Shown one piece after another: positions 1-5,528 of a stretch of DNA of 7,155 nucleotides. A model generated the notes under the pieces. It was not told the origin of the DNA, ran no database searches, and was given only the letters and a program-made list of their open reading frames with translations. Origin of the DNA: Phycisphaerae bacterium. Its GTDB lineage: Bacteria; Planctomycetota; Phycisphaerae; Phycisphaerales; SM1A02. Both the position numbers and the translations under genes were made by a program. The DNA lies in assembly GCA_002690755.1 (NCBI GenBank), contig NZFT01000018.1:3709-10863 (forward strand), written 5' to 3'. Numbering within the stretch: position 1 is the stretch's first letter; every line of letters begins with the position of its first letter.

Positions 1-2382
1 CAGCCGACCCTCGACGGACTTCCCGCCGCGACCATCGATGTGTTCCGGGTCGGTGACGAGACGCCGATCTCGGTGTCCGACGAGGTGAAGAGGTATCTCG
101 AGGAACTGCGTCCGGAACTCCCGGCGGGCATGGCCCTGGAGATCGTCCGCGACGACTCGGATTCGTACCGGCAGCGGGTCGACCTGCTCGTCCGGAACGC
201 GGCGATCGGACTCGGGCTCGTGCTGCTGATGCTCGGCCTCTTCCTCGAGCCCAGACTGGCGTTCTGGGTCACCCTCGGAATTCCGATCTCGATCCTCGGT
301 TCCTTCCTGTTCCTGTCGCAGACCGACGCGTCGATCAACATGATCTCGCTCTTCGCGTTCATCGTCACCCTCGGGATCATCGTCGACGACGCGGTGGTGG
401 TCGGCGAGAACATCTTCGAGAAGCGCGAGGCCGGAATGCCGCCGCTCGAGGCGGCGATCGCGGGCGCTCGACAGATCTCGGGCCCGGTGACCTTCGCGGT
501 GCTCACCAACATGGTCGCCTTCGCCCCGATGCTGTTCGTCCCCGGCGCGAGCGGCAAGCTCTTCATGCAGATTCCCGCGGTCGCGATCAGCGTGTTCGCG
601 GTCTCGCTGGTGGAATCGCTCTTCGTCCTCCCCGCCCACCTCTCGCACGCCCCGCGGGCCACGCTCTTCTGGCGAATCATCTCGATCCCCAGCACGTACT
701 TCGAACGCTGGCTTCATGCCTTCATCCGGTTCGCCTATCGACCGGTCGGGATGCTCGCGACCCGGAACCGGTACGGCACGATCGCGATCAGCATCGCCAT
801 GCTGGTGATCGCGGTCGCGACGCTGGTGAGCGGACGCATTCCCTTCACGTTCCTTCCGAAGATCGATGCGGACTTCGTGCAGGTGAACGCGGTGCTGCCG
901 GTCGGGGTCCCCGTGGAGCGGACCATCGAAGTTCAGGACCGGCTCCTCGCGGGGCTCGCGAAGACCATCGAGGAGTCGGGCGGCGTCGACGTCGTCGACA
1001 ACGTCTACGGCGTTCTCGGAGGAAGCATCGGCGGCTTCGGCCCGGTCCAGCAGGCGGGTTCGAGCGGCTCGCATCGGCTCGGCATCCAGGCGTCGCTGGT
1101 GACCCAGGATCTTCGGGTGGTGTCCGCGGGTGATTTCTCGAGGCGATGGCGCGAGAACACCGGACGGATCGCGGGACTGGAATCGATCAGCTTCCGAAGC
1201 GAGACCGGTCGATCGGGGGGGGCGGCGATCGACGTCCAGCTGAGCCATCGCGACACGACGGTGCTCGACCTCGCCAGCCTCGCCCTCGCCGAACGCCTCG
1301 CGGAATTCGCGGGCGTGAACGACATCGACGCCGGCGTCTCGCTCGGCAAGGCGCAGTTCAATCTCGAGATCACCCCGGAGGCTCGGAGCCTCGGCCTCAC
1401 CGCGGACGAACTCGCCCGACAGACCCGTGGCTACTTCTACGGCGTCGAGGCCCTCCGCCAGCAACGGGGCCGGAACGAGGTCCGGGTGATGGTCCGGCTC
1501 CCCGACGCGGAGCGAAGCACCCTCGACACCGTCGAGAAGGCGGTGCTCCGGACCCCGTCGGGCGCCGAGATCCCCTTCTCGGAAGCCGCGGTCACCACCG
1601 AGGGCCGTGCCTACACCAGCATCAAGCGGACCGACGGTCGTCGCGTGAATTCGGTCACCGCCGACATCGATCCGGGGATCGCGAACGGGAACGAGATCAC
1701 CACGGTCCTCGACGACTCGGTGCTTCCCCGCCTCCAACGCGAATTCCCGGGGCTGACTTGGACCTTCGAAGGCGAACAGAACGCCCAGGCCGAGTCCCTG
1801 GAGAGCCTGGGCACCGGATTCGTGGCCGCGCTGTTCGTGATCTACGCCCTGATCGCGATCCCCTTCCGCAGCTGGGTGCAGCCGCTGGTGGTGATGGCCG
1901 CGATCCCGTTCGGAATCATCGGCGCGGTGATCGGCCATCTGGTCATGGGCTACGGCTTCAGCATCATCTCGATCTTCGGAATCGTCGCGCTCTCCGGCGT
2001 GGTCGTGAACGACTCGCTGGTGCTGGTGGTGACCATCAACGAGATGCGACGCGACCGCCCCGATCGGTCGCTGCGGGAGATGGTGGTGGCCGCCGGCGCC
2101 CGCCGCTTCCGACCGATCCTCCTGACCAGCGTGACGACGTTCTTCGGACTCATGCCGATGGTGCTCGAGACGTCGGTGCAGGCCAGATTCCTCATTCCCA
2201 TGGCGATCTCGATCGCCTTCGGGATCATCTTCGCGACCTTCATCATCCTGCTGCTGGTACCGGCCCTCTACCTGACGATCGAGGACGGAATCGACCTGTG
2301 CTCCTGGCTGGGCCGCGAAAAGCGGAAAGCCGCGTCCACACCCGCGATCGATGCCGTCGAGCCGCTCGGCGCGGATCGATGA
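1..2382 (+). CDS. RND-family efflux transporter permease subunit, C-terminal part (5' truncated by window edge)
   Basis: Inner-membrane, proton-driven pump subunit of the RND superfamily (AcrB/AcrF-like, HAE type), which normally works with a periplasmic adaptor and an outer-membrane channel. The frame is open from base 1, so the GTG at position 40 is not the real start; about 793 of roughly 1030 residues are visible. The fragment starts at the end of the first periplasmic domain. Counting residues from base 1, it shows a TM2-TM6 block (about 65-220), TM7 near 257-279, a second periplasmic domain (about 280-603) and TM8-TM12 (about 604-760). The TM4 proton-relay pair is present as V-D-D-A-V-V-V-G-E-N (D129, D130). 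TM10 has V-V-V-N-D-S-L-V-L-V (N670, D671) where AcrB carries its relay lysine, as in other RND clades. Substrate cannot be told. The adaptor gene, if adjacent, would lie upstream. TGA stop at 2380-2382. Confidence 0.93.
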   Translation, partial: QPTLDGLPAATIDVFRVGDETPISVSDEVKRYLEELRPELPAGMALEIVRDDSDSYRQRVDLLVRNAAIGLGLVLLMLGLFLEPRLAFWVTLGIPISILGSFLFLSQTDASINMISLFAFIVTLGIIVDDAVVVGENIFEKREAGMPPLEAAIAGARQISGPVTFAVLTNMVAFAPMLFVPGASGKLFMQIPAVAISVFAVSLVESLFVLPAHLSHAPRATLFWRIISIPSTYFERWLHAFIRFAYRPVGMLATRNRYGTIAISIAMLVIAVATLVSGRIPFTFLPKIDADFVQVNAVLPVGVPVERTIEVQDRLLAGLAKTIEESGGVDVVDNVYGVLGGSIGGFGPVQQAGSSGSHRLGIQASLVTQDLRVVSAGDFSRRWRENTGRIAGLESISFRSETGRSGGAAIDVQLSHRDTTVLDLASLALAERLAEFAGVNDIDAGVSLGKAQFNLEITPEARSLGLTADELARQTRGYFYGVEALRQQRGRNEVRVMVRLPDAERSTLDTVEKAVLRTPSGAEIPFSEAAVTTEGRAYTSIKRTDGRRVNSVTADIDPGIANGNEITTVLDDSVLPRLQREFPGLTWTFEGEQNAQAESLESLGTGFVAALFVIYALIAIPFRSWVQPLVVMAAIPFGIIGAVIGHLVMGYGFSIISIFGIVALSGVVVNDSLVLVVTINEMRRDRPDRSLREMVVAAGARRFRPILLTSVTTFFGLMPMVLETSVQARFLIPMAISIAFGIIFATFIILLLVPALYLTIEDGIDLCSWLGREKRKAASTPAIDAVEPLGADR

Positions 2383-2421
2383 GACGCCGGATTCCACGTC
2401 CTGGCGGATGAAGCACACGCC

Positions 2422-2488
2422 CGTGAATCACGAAGGCACCACGAAGAACGGCCCGGCCCCTCGGGGCCGGACCGTTTCGTGATTCACG
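2422..2488. terminator. Long hairpin between convergent genes, probable bidirectional terminator
   Basis: An outer 13-bp perfect inverted repeat (2422-2434 with 2476-2488) encloses an inner GC stem built from C-C-G-G-C-C-C-C and G-G-G-G-C-C-G-G around a 2-nt centre. An alternative fold pairs CACGAA further in with the same right arm. It sits 40 bp after the pump stop and 25 bp past the stop of the convergent gene 1, so it could serve both. There is no clear T-run on either side, so classic intrinsic termination is inferred from the stem alone. Confidence 0.7.
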
Positions 2489-2512
2489 CGGGGCCCACCG
2501 GCCCGGCGGCGT

Positions 2513-3196
2513 TCAGCCCTGACGCTTGCGTCGGATGCCTGCGGCACCGGCGGCGAGACCCAAGAGTCCCAGTGCACCCGGGGCGGGAATCGCACCGGCC
2601 TCGATGCCGACCCCGGCCTCCGTCTCGTAGGCGAAGCCATCGATCGTGAGTTCGAAGGTCGTGGCGTCCCAGTCGACCCCGATCCAGCCGTAGCGGTATT
2701 CCGGCCCACCGAGGGAATCCACCTCGATCGTGAATCCGAGGTAGCCCGAGCCACCACCGGCGAAGGCGCCGTTCTCGAACTTGCCGTCCGAACCGATGAC
2801 GCCGAAGCCAACAATGCCGGAATAGGAAAACGCGGAATTGACCATCTCGCCTTCTGCGAAACGCCGCAGATTCGGGACCTTCGTCTTGCTCGACGTGGTG
2901 TTGATGAGCCGGAGCGGAGCCCCACTTCCCTTGCTCTTCGAAGAGGCGCCGACCACGCTGGCGTTGAACAGGAATTGGATGCCCGCCGAATTGTGGCCGG
3001 CGTTGAGCGCGATGGAACCGTACTCGCCGATCGCGAGATTCGTGGCTTCGGGGACGTTGACATATCCACCGATGGTGAGTCCGTCCGTGCTCTCGTAGAC
3101 GATGTCGGCAGTCGCGGAATGCGTGCCGGCGAGCGTCGCGAGGGGAGCGGTCGTCGCGACAAGGGCGTATCGATTCAGGCGGGATCCGGATGGCAT
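2513..3196 (-). CDS. Secreted PEP-CTERM-type sorting-signal protein, paralogue 1
   Basis: A 227-residue secreted protein of unknown function. Residues 1-30 look like a Sec signal peptide: R-L-N-R-Y, then a mostly hydrophobic stretch, ending A-T-A before D31. The C-terminus has P-A-P-G (204-207), a short hydrophobic stretch (208-220) and R-R-K-R (222-225), the layout of PEP-CTERM tails recognised by exosortases. The mature part has G-E-Y-G-S (57-61), A-G-H-N (66-69), R-R-F-A-E-G-E (111-117), G-Y-L-G-F (151-155), Y-R-Y-G-W-I-G-V-D-W (167-176) and F-E-L-T-I-D-G-F-A-Y-E-T (181-192), all shared with the two neighbours. No catalytic motif is visible. The ATG is preceded by AAGGAG (3204-3209) with 7-nt spacing, which supports this start. 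It converges on the pump gene and shares the hairpin with it. Lack of an exosortase gene nearby is usual. Confidence 0.87.
   Translation of the reverse strand: MPSGSRLNRYALVATTAPLATLAGTHSATADIVYESTDGLTIGGYVNVPEATNLAIGEYGSIALNAGHNSAGIQFLFNASVVGASSKSKGSGAPLRLINTTSSKTKVPNLRRFAEGEMVNSAFSYSGIVGFGVIGSDGKFENGAFAGGGSGYLGFTIEVDSLGGPEYRYGWIGVDWDATTFELTIDGFAYETEAGVGIEAGAIPAPGALGLLGLAAGAAGIRRKRQG
2525..2714. repeat. Dispersed repeat: 3' end of paralogue 1, near-identical to 4600-4789
   Basis: Aligned without gaps to 4600-4789 in paralogue 3, this 190-bp stretch shows about 16 differences by eye, only four of them in the first 130 bp or so. Its first 33 bp are identical also to 3512-3544 in paralogue 2. 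It covers the Y-G-W-I block through the sorting tail. Confidence 0.85.
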
Positions 3197-3203
3197 CGTT
3201 CTT

Positions 3204-3209
3204 CTCCTT
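3204..3209 (-). promoter_or_regulatory. Shine-Dalgarno site of paralogue 1
   Basis: On the minus strand AAGGAG lies 7 nt before the ATG at 3194-3196. It is the best ribosome site in the leader and selects this start. Confidence 0.75.
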
Positions 3210-3223
3210 GCAGATTGGACGGA

Positions 3224-3229
3224 ATTCTA
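3224..3229 (-). promoter_or_regulatory. Possible -10 element of paralogue 1
   Basis: The minus strand reads TAGAAT here, five of six matches to the sigma-70 -10 consensus. It would give a leader of about 20 nt that includes the Shine-Dalgarno site. No convincing -35 is seen at 16-18 bp upstream, so this is only a candidate. Conserved sequence further upstream (near 3300-3370) could instead be the promoter. Confidence 0.22.
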
Positions 3230-3423
3230 TCGGAAGACCTGCCCGACCCACGACTCCTCGAGCCGAAGGGGTTCAGGCATTCAGTCGTTTCTCAACGCAT
3301 GAGCCGCAACCGAAGTTCCAATATGCCCGTGGATCACCTGGTTGCGGAAAAGAAAAAGTCGATTTTGCAGGAAACGAACGTTGTTATGGGGGTTATGAGT
3401 CTCGCGGCTCCGGTGCAACGAAC

Positions 3424-3454
3424 GCGGGCCACGCCGGTTTCCGGCGTGGCCCGC
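3424..3454 (-). terminator. 14-bp perfect GC-rich hairpin, probable terminator of paralogue 2
   Basis: Arms 3424-3437 and 3441-3454 are perfect reverse complements around a 3-nt loop (TTT on the plus strand). It lies 46 bp past the stop of paralogue 2. On the minus strand it is followed by GTTCGTTG, only weakly T-rich, so the terminator role is inferred from stem strength and position. Confidence 0.65.
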
Positions 3455-3477
3455 ATCGGGGGATCCACCGAGGCGTG

Positions 3478-3501
3478 GATCGTTCGATTCGTCGAACGAT
3501 C
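3478..3501 (-). other. 10-bp stem with 4-nt loop overlapping the stop of paralogue 2
   Basis: GATCGTTCGA (3478-3487) pairs perfectly with 3492-3501 around TTCG on the plus strand (CGAA on the transcribed strand). It overlaps two bases of the TGA stop codon (3500-3502). It may cap the 3' end of the mRNA or act together with the larger hairpin at 3424-3454. Confidence 0.45.
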
Positions 3502-4144
3502 AGGCCTTCCGCTTGCGTCGGATGCCTGCGGCACCGGCGGCGAGACCGAACAGGCCAAGGGCGCCCGGCGCGGGGATGACGCCCGCCTGGACACCGACGC
3601 CGAGTTCCGTCTCGTACGCGTATCCGTCGATCGTGAGCTCGAAGAAGAAGTTGTTCCAGTTCACCGAGATCCAGCCGTAGCGGTAGTCGTTTCCCTCTTC
3701 GATCGAGAAGCCGAGGTACCCCGAACCTCCGAAGGCGAACTGCCCGTTGAATCCACCCTTGATGTTGAATGAAGCACCGAGGCCGGAGCCCGAACGATCG
3801 CCGAAGTTGATGAGTTCCCCAGCGTCGAAACGACGAAGCTCGGCGCCGTACTTGCCAACGCCTTGCACGAAGAACTCGATCGTCGGATCCGCCTTGCTGT
3901 CGGTCTGGCTGGCCCCCCAGAGGTAGGTGGGACCGACGAGGTTGTTTCCGGCGAGGAACCTCACGGAGCCGTAGCCGCCGATGTTGAGCGATGTCGTCTC
4001 AGGGCTGACCACGAAGCCGCCGACCGTGAGGTCGACGTCTTCGAAGATGATTTCACCGGCGACCGGTGCCGTCGTGGCGAGTGCGGCGACAGGAACAGTC
4101 GTCGCAGCGAGCGCATAGCGCTTCAGGCGTGGATCGTTCTTCAT
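3500..4144 (-). CDS. Secreted PEP-CTERM-type sorting-signal protein, paralogue 2
   Basis: A 214-residue member of the same family as its neighbours, function unknown. The signal peptide spans about residues 1-30 (R-L-K-R-Y-A-L-A-A-T-T-V-P-V-A, likely cut near V-A-G before E31). The tail has P-A-P-G (191-194), a hydrophobic stretch and R-R-K-R (209-212). Shared blocks are G-G-Y-G-S (56-60), A-G-N-N (65-68), R-R-F-D-A-G-E (104-110), G-Y-L-G-F (142-146), Y-R-Y-G-W-I-S-V-N-W (154-163) and F-E-L-T-I-D-G-Y-A-Y-E-T (168-179). The middle (about 70-135) differs from paralogues 1 and 3, and it lacks the G-G-P-E stretch before the Y-G-W-I block. It is the most divergent of the three. The ATG is preceded by GAGGAG with AGGAG at 4156-4160, 11 nt before the start, slightly long but the only good candidate. 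Confidence 0.86.
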   Translation of the reverse strand: MKNDPRLKRYALAATTVPVAALATTAPVAGEIIFEDVDLTVGGFVVSPETTSLNIGGYGSVRFLAGNNLVGPTYLWGASQTDSKADPTIEFFVQGVGKYGAELRRFDAGELINFGDRSGSGLGASFNIKGGFNGQFAFGGSGYLGFSIEEGNDYRYGWISVNWNNFFFELTIDGYAYETELGVGVQAGVIPAPGALGLFGLAAGAAGIRRKRKA

Positions 4145-4155
4145 ATCTCGAGTTT

Positions 4156-4161
4156 CTCCTC
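4156..4161 (-). promoter_or_regulatory. Shine-Dalgarno site of paralogue 2
   Basis: The minus strand reads GAGGAG, 11 nt before the ATG at 4142-4144. The same GAGGAGAAA string and a CTCGAG hexamer also occur in the leader of paralogue 3, which fits common origin of the leaders. Confidence 0.6.
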
Positions 4162-4251
4162 ATCGGGATGTTGAAAAAGGGAGCAGGGAACGGAAGAAGC
4201 GGCTCGGGAAAGCCATGTCCGTCGCAAGACGGCGCCTCTTGTTCGACCAAA

Positions 4252-4278
4252 ACTATCGAGTCCGATCAGAATCATCAA
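4252..4278 (-). promoter_or_regulatory. Possible promoter of paralogue 2
   Basis: In an A/T-rich island the minus strand has TTGATG (4273-4278) and GATAGT (4252-4257) spaced 15 bp apart, each matching the sigma-70 hexamers at four of six positions. The spacing is short and planctomycete promoters are poorly defined, so this is weak. It would imply a leader of about 100 nt. Confidence 0.2.
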
Positions 4279-4331
4279 ACGTTTATCATGAATTGCAAGA
4301 AAACGCTCACTCGTGATGATCGCTTCGCGGC

Positions 4332-4369
4332 GGCCGCCTGAGCCGGACCTCGGAAACCGGCAGGCGGCC
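4332..4369. repeat. Imperfect GC-rich inverted repeat of unknown role
   Basis: GGCCGCCT (4332-4339) pairs with AGGCGGCC (4362-4369), and GCCGG (4342-4346) with CCGGC (4357-4361), with a 2-nt bulge and a 10-nt loop. It stands about 150 bp away from the paralogue 3 terminator candidate and so is not explained by that gene. It could end an unrecognised short transcript or be the remains of one. Confidence 0.5.
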
Positions 4370-4399
4370 CTCGGATCGAAGAAGGGCTCGAGGAACGTC

Positions 4400-4534
4400 A
4401 TGATCCGAACCAGACTCTCCCGCAAATCCGATTTTCAGGCCTTTCGAGCCGGATCCCGACCCGATGTCGGCGGCGGACTCGGCCGTCTGATCTCGAACAT
4501 CCTGCCACGGCGACGGACGACGGCCCGATCCTGA
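4400..4534 (+). CDS. Doubtful 44-residue basic small ORF
   Basis: This frame starts at an ATG preceded by GAGGAA (4390-4395), a fair ribosome site although only 4 nt away. It encodes an Arg/Ser-rich basic peptide beginning M-I-R-T-R-L-S-R-K and ending R-R-R-T-T-A-R-S. Its TGA falls in the loop of the hairpin at 4518-4548. There is no recognisable domain, signal peptide or membrane segment. It is flanked by two strong hairpins, which could define a small transcription unit. In DNA this GC-rich, short open frames arise by chance, so this is listed only as a possibility. Confidence 0.15.
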   Translation: MIRTRLSRKSDFQAFRAGSRPDVGGGLGRLISNILPRRRTTARS

Positions 4535-4548
4535 GGACCGGGCCGTCG
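4518..4548 (-). terminator. Hairpin downstream of paralogue 3, probable terminator
   Basis: CGACGGCCCG (4518-4527) pairs perfectly with 4539-4548. After one mismatch the stem continues as TCC/GGA around a TGA loop. It lies 39 bp past the stop of paralogue 3. Read on the minus strand it resembles the inner hairpin after paralogue 1 (ACGG, C-rich, then CGGGCCGT), as if duplicated with the gene. No T-run follows. Confidence 0.65.
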
Positions 4549-4587
4549 CGTCATGCATACGGGTTCCGACGACGTGGTCGGACGTGC

Positions 4588-5259
4588 TCAGATGCTTCGC
4601 TTGCGTCGGATGCCTGCGGCACCGGCGGCGAGTCCGAAGAGTCCCAGTGCACCCGGGGCGGGAATCGCACCGGCCTCGATGCCGACCCCGGCGTCCGTCT
4701 CGTAGGCGAAACCATCGATCGTGAGTTCGAAGGTGGAAACATTCCAGTCCACGGCGATCCAGCCGTAGTGGTATTCCGGTCCTCCGAGGCCCTGGGCTTC
4801 GATCTCGAACCCGAGATAGCCGTCGCCACCGTTGATGAACGGACCTTTCCCGCCCTTGCTGTCCGATCCCTTGGCACCGACTCCGACCGAGCCCGCCTTG
4901 CTGGTGGAGCCGATCAGGTCACCGGCCGCGAAGCGTTGGAACTCCGGAAGCTTCGAGGAACTCTTGCTTCCGCCCGGCGTGACGTGGAACGCGATCCCCC
5001 CGCTGGAGTCCTTGTTCAAGGCGCCCCCCCCGAACACGAACTCCGGCCCCGTGTTGTTGTGGCCCGCGAGCAACCCGACGCTGCCGTAGCCACCGATCCC
5101 GATCACGAGGTAGCCGGGTTGCGAACTGAATCCGCCGATGGTCTGGCCGACCCCTTCGTAGACGATGTCGGCGACGACCGACTGGGTCGTGGTCATCGTG
5201 GCGAGCGGGACGGATGCGGCCGCGATCACGTACCGATGCATGCGTGTTTCTGAAGACAT
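4588..5259 (-). CDS. Secreted PEP-CTERM-type sorting-signal protein, paralogue 3
   Basis: A 223-residue family member, closest to paralogue 1; function unknown. The frame stays open to 5427, but the start is placed at 5257-5259: it has GAGGAG (5269-5274) 9 nt upstream, and the protein then begins M-S-S-E-T-R-M-H-R-Y, aligning with the starts of the other two. The signal peptide is about 1-30 (V-V-A before D31). Shared blocks are G-G-Y-G-S (56-60), A-G-H-N (65-68), Q-R-F-A-A-G-D (108-114), G-Y-L-G-F (147-151), Y-H-Y-G-W-I-A-V-D-W (163-172) and F-E-L-T-I-D-G-F-A-Y-E-T (177-188). The tail is P-A-P-G (200-203), a hydrophobic stretch and R-R-K-R (218-221). The middle is rich in Gly, Ser and Lys. 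A run of eight G (5024-5031) encodes G77-G79. Export followed by exosortase processing is inferred from the tail. Confidence 0.87.
   Translation of the reverse strand: MSSETRMHRYVIAAASVPLATMTTTQSVVADIVYEGVGQTIGGFSSQPGYLVIGIGGYGSVGLLAGHNNTGPEFVFGGGALNKDSSGGIAFHVTPGGSKSSSKLPEFQRFAAGDLIGSTSKAGSVGVGAKGSDSKGGKGPFINGGDGYLGFEIEAQGLGGPEYHYGWIAVDWNVSTFELTIDGFAYETDAGVGIEAGAIPAPGALGLFGLAAGAAGIRRKRSI
4600..4789. repeat. Dispersed repeat: 3' end of paralogue 3, partner of 2525-2714
   Basis: Second copy of the repeat described for paralogue 1. Identity holds at synonymous positions of the tail codons, while the 5' halves of the two genes differ much more. Confidence 0.85.
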
Positions 5260-5268
5260 GGTGGTTTT

Positions 5269-5274
5269 CTCCTC
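5269..5274 (-). promoter_or_regulatory. Shine-Dalgarno site fixing the start of paralogue 3
   Basis: The minus strand reads GAGGAG, 9 nt before the ATG at 5257-5259. The longer in-frame start at 5427 has no signal-peptide character and would destroy the alignment with the paralogues, so the shorter start is preferred. Confidence 0.75.
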
Positions 5275-5502
5275 GAGTTGGGAAAGACGCGGGAACGATT
5301 CGACCAGCCCCCTTTCCGGGAGCCGGTGGATGCCGTCTCGACGCGCGGGAACGCGTCCCCCACAGCATGACCGCTCGCAGCCGTAATCGAACGTTGAATG
5401 ACCGGCTTTCGAAAAAAAAACTTGCATTCATCGGACTGCTGGCGGTTCGCGTTTGCGACGCGATCACCCCGGCCCTCCGCAGGGTTCCGGCAGGCCATGA
5501 GC

Positions 5503-5522
5503 GGGCGGCGTGACGACCGCCC
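5503..5522 (-). terminator. Hairpin past the decayed fourth paralogue, possible relic terminator
   Basis: GGGCGG (5503-5508) pairs with CCGCCC (5517-5522) around an 8-nt loop that can add a CG/CG pair. It begins 6 bp beyond the codon that aligns with the lost stop of the pseudogene, a position like that of the hairpins after the intact paralogues. Confidence 0.35.
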
Positions 5523-5528
5523 CTCCGG

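Larger units (their letters stand above)
3197..3499. other. Intergenic region between paralogues 2 and 1
   Basis: About 300 bp without a convincing gene. On the right it holds the hairpins after paralogue 2. The middle (about 3340-3410) is markedly richer in A/T than its surroundings, with short A-runs and the sequence TGCAA on the minus strand (3365-3369). An 8-bp inverted repeat pairs 3304-3311 with 3340-3347 and could form a hairpin in a long leader of paralogue 1. The block 3297-3317 resembles 5364-5395 upstream of paralogue 3. It presumably carries the promoter of paralogue 1. Confidence 0.5.
4145..4587. other. Intergenic region between paralogues 3 and 2
   Basis: This 443-bp gap is longer than needed for one promoter and one terminator. 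From right to left it holds the terminator-like hairpin of paralogue 3 (4518-4548), a doubtful 44-codon plus-strand frame (4400-4534), a second strong hairpin (4332-4369), an A/T-rich island (about 4246-4310) with TGCAA on the minus strand (4293-4297), a small CCGTC-GCAA-GACGG stem-loop (4219-4232) and the leader of paralogue 2. No tRNA-like fold was recognised. Confidence 0.5.

Noticed and set aside
1146..2411. Long plus-strand frame overlapping the pump gene
   Set aside because: Its product is an Arg/Pro/Gly-rich string with no domain, while the overlapping frame encodes clear RND helices; it is an out-of-frame shadow in GC-rich DNA.
2428..3251. Two long minus-strand frames and a plus-strand frame overlapping paralogue 1
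   Set aside because: They lack signal peptides, ribosome sites and recognisable domains and overlap a gene with clear family homology.
2975..3772. Plus-strand frame of 265 codons across the gap between paralogues 1 and 2
   Set aside because: It runs antisense through both conserved genes and through their hairpins; composition is arbitrary and no domain is seen.
4370..4420. Possible tRNA or CRISPR repeat in the intergenic segment
   Set aside because: No cloverleaf with a proper T-loop could be drawn, and no short repeats with regular spacing occur anywhere in the window.
5412..5420. Run of nine A (T on the minus strand) as the T-tract of an intrinsic terminator
   Set aside because: No stable stem directly precedes it on the minus strand; it fits an A/T-rich upstream element better.
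5260..5427. N-terminal extension of paralogue 3 to the ATG at 5427
   Set aside because: The extra 56 residues are not hydrophobic, have no counterpart in the paralogues and contain the Shine-Dalgarno site of the preferred start.
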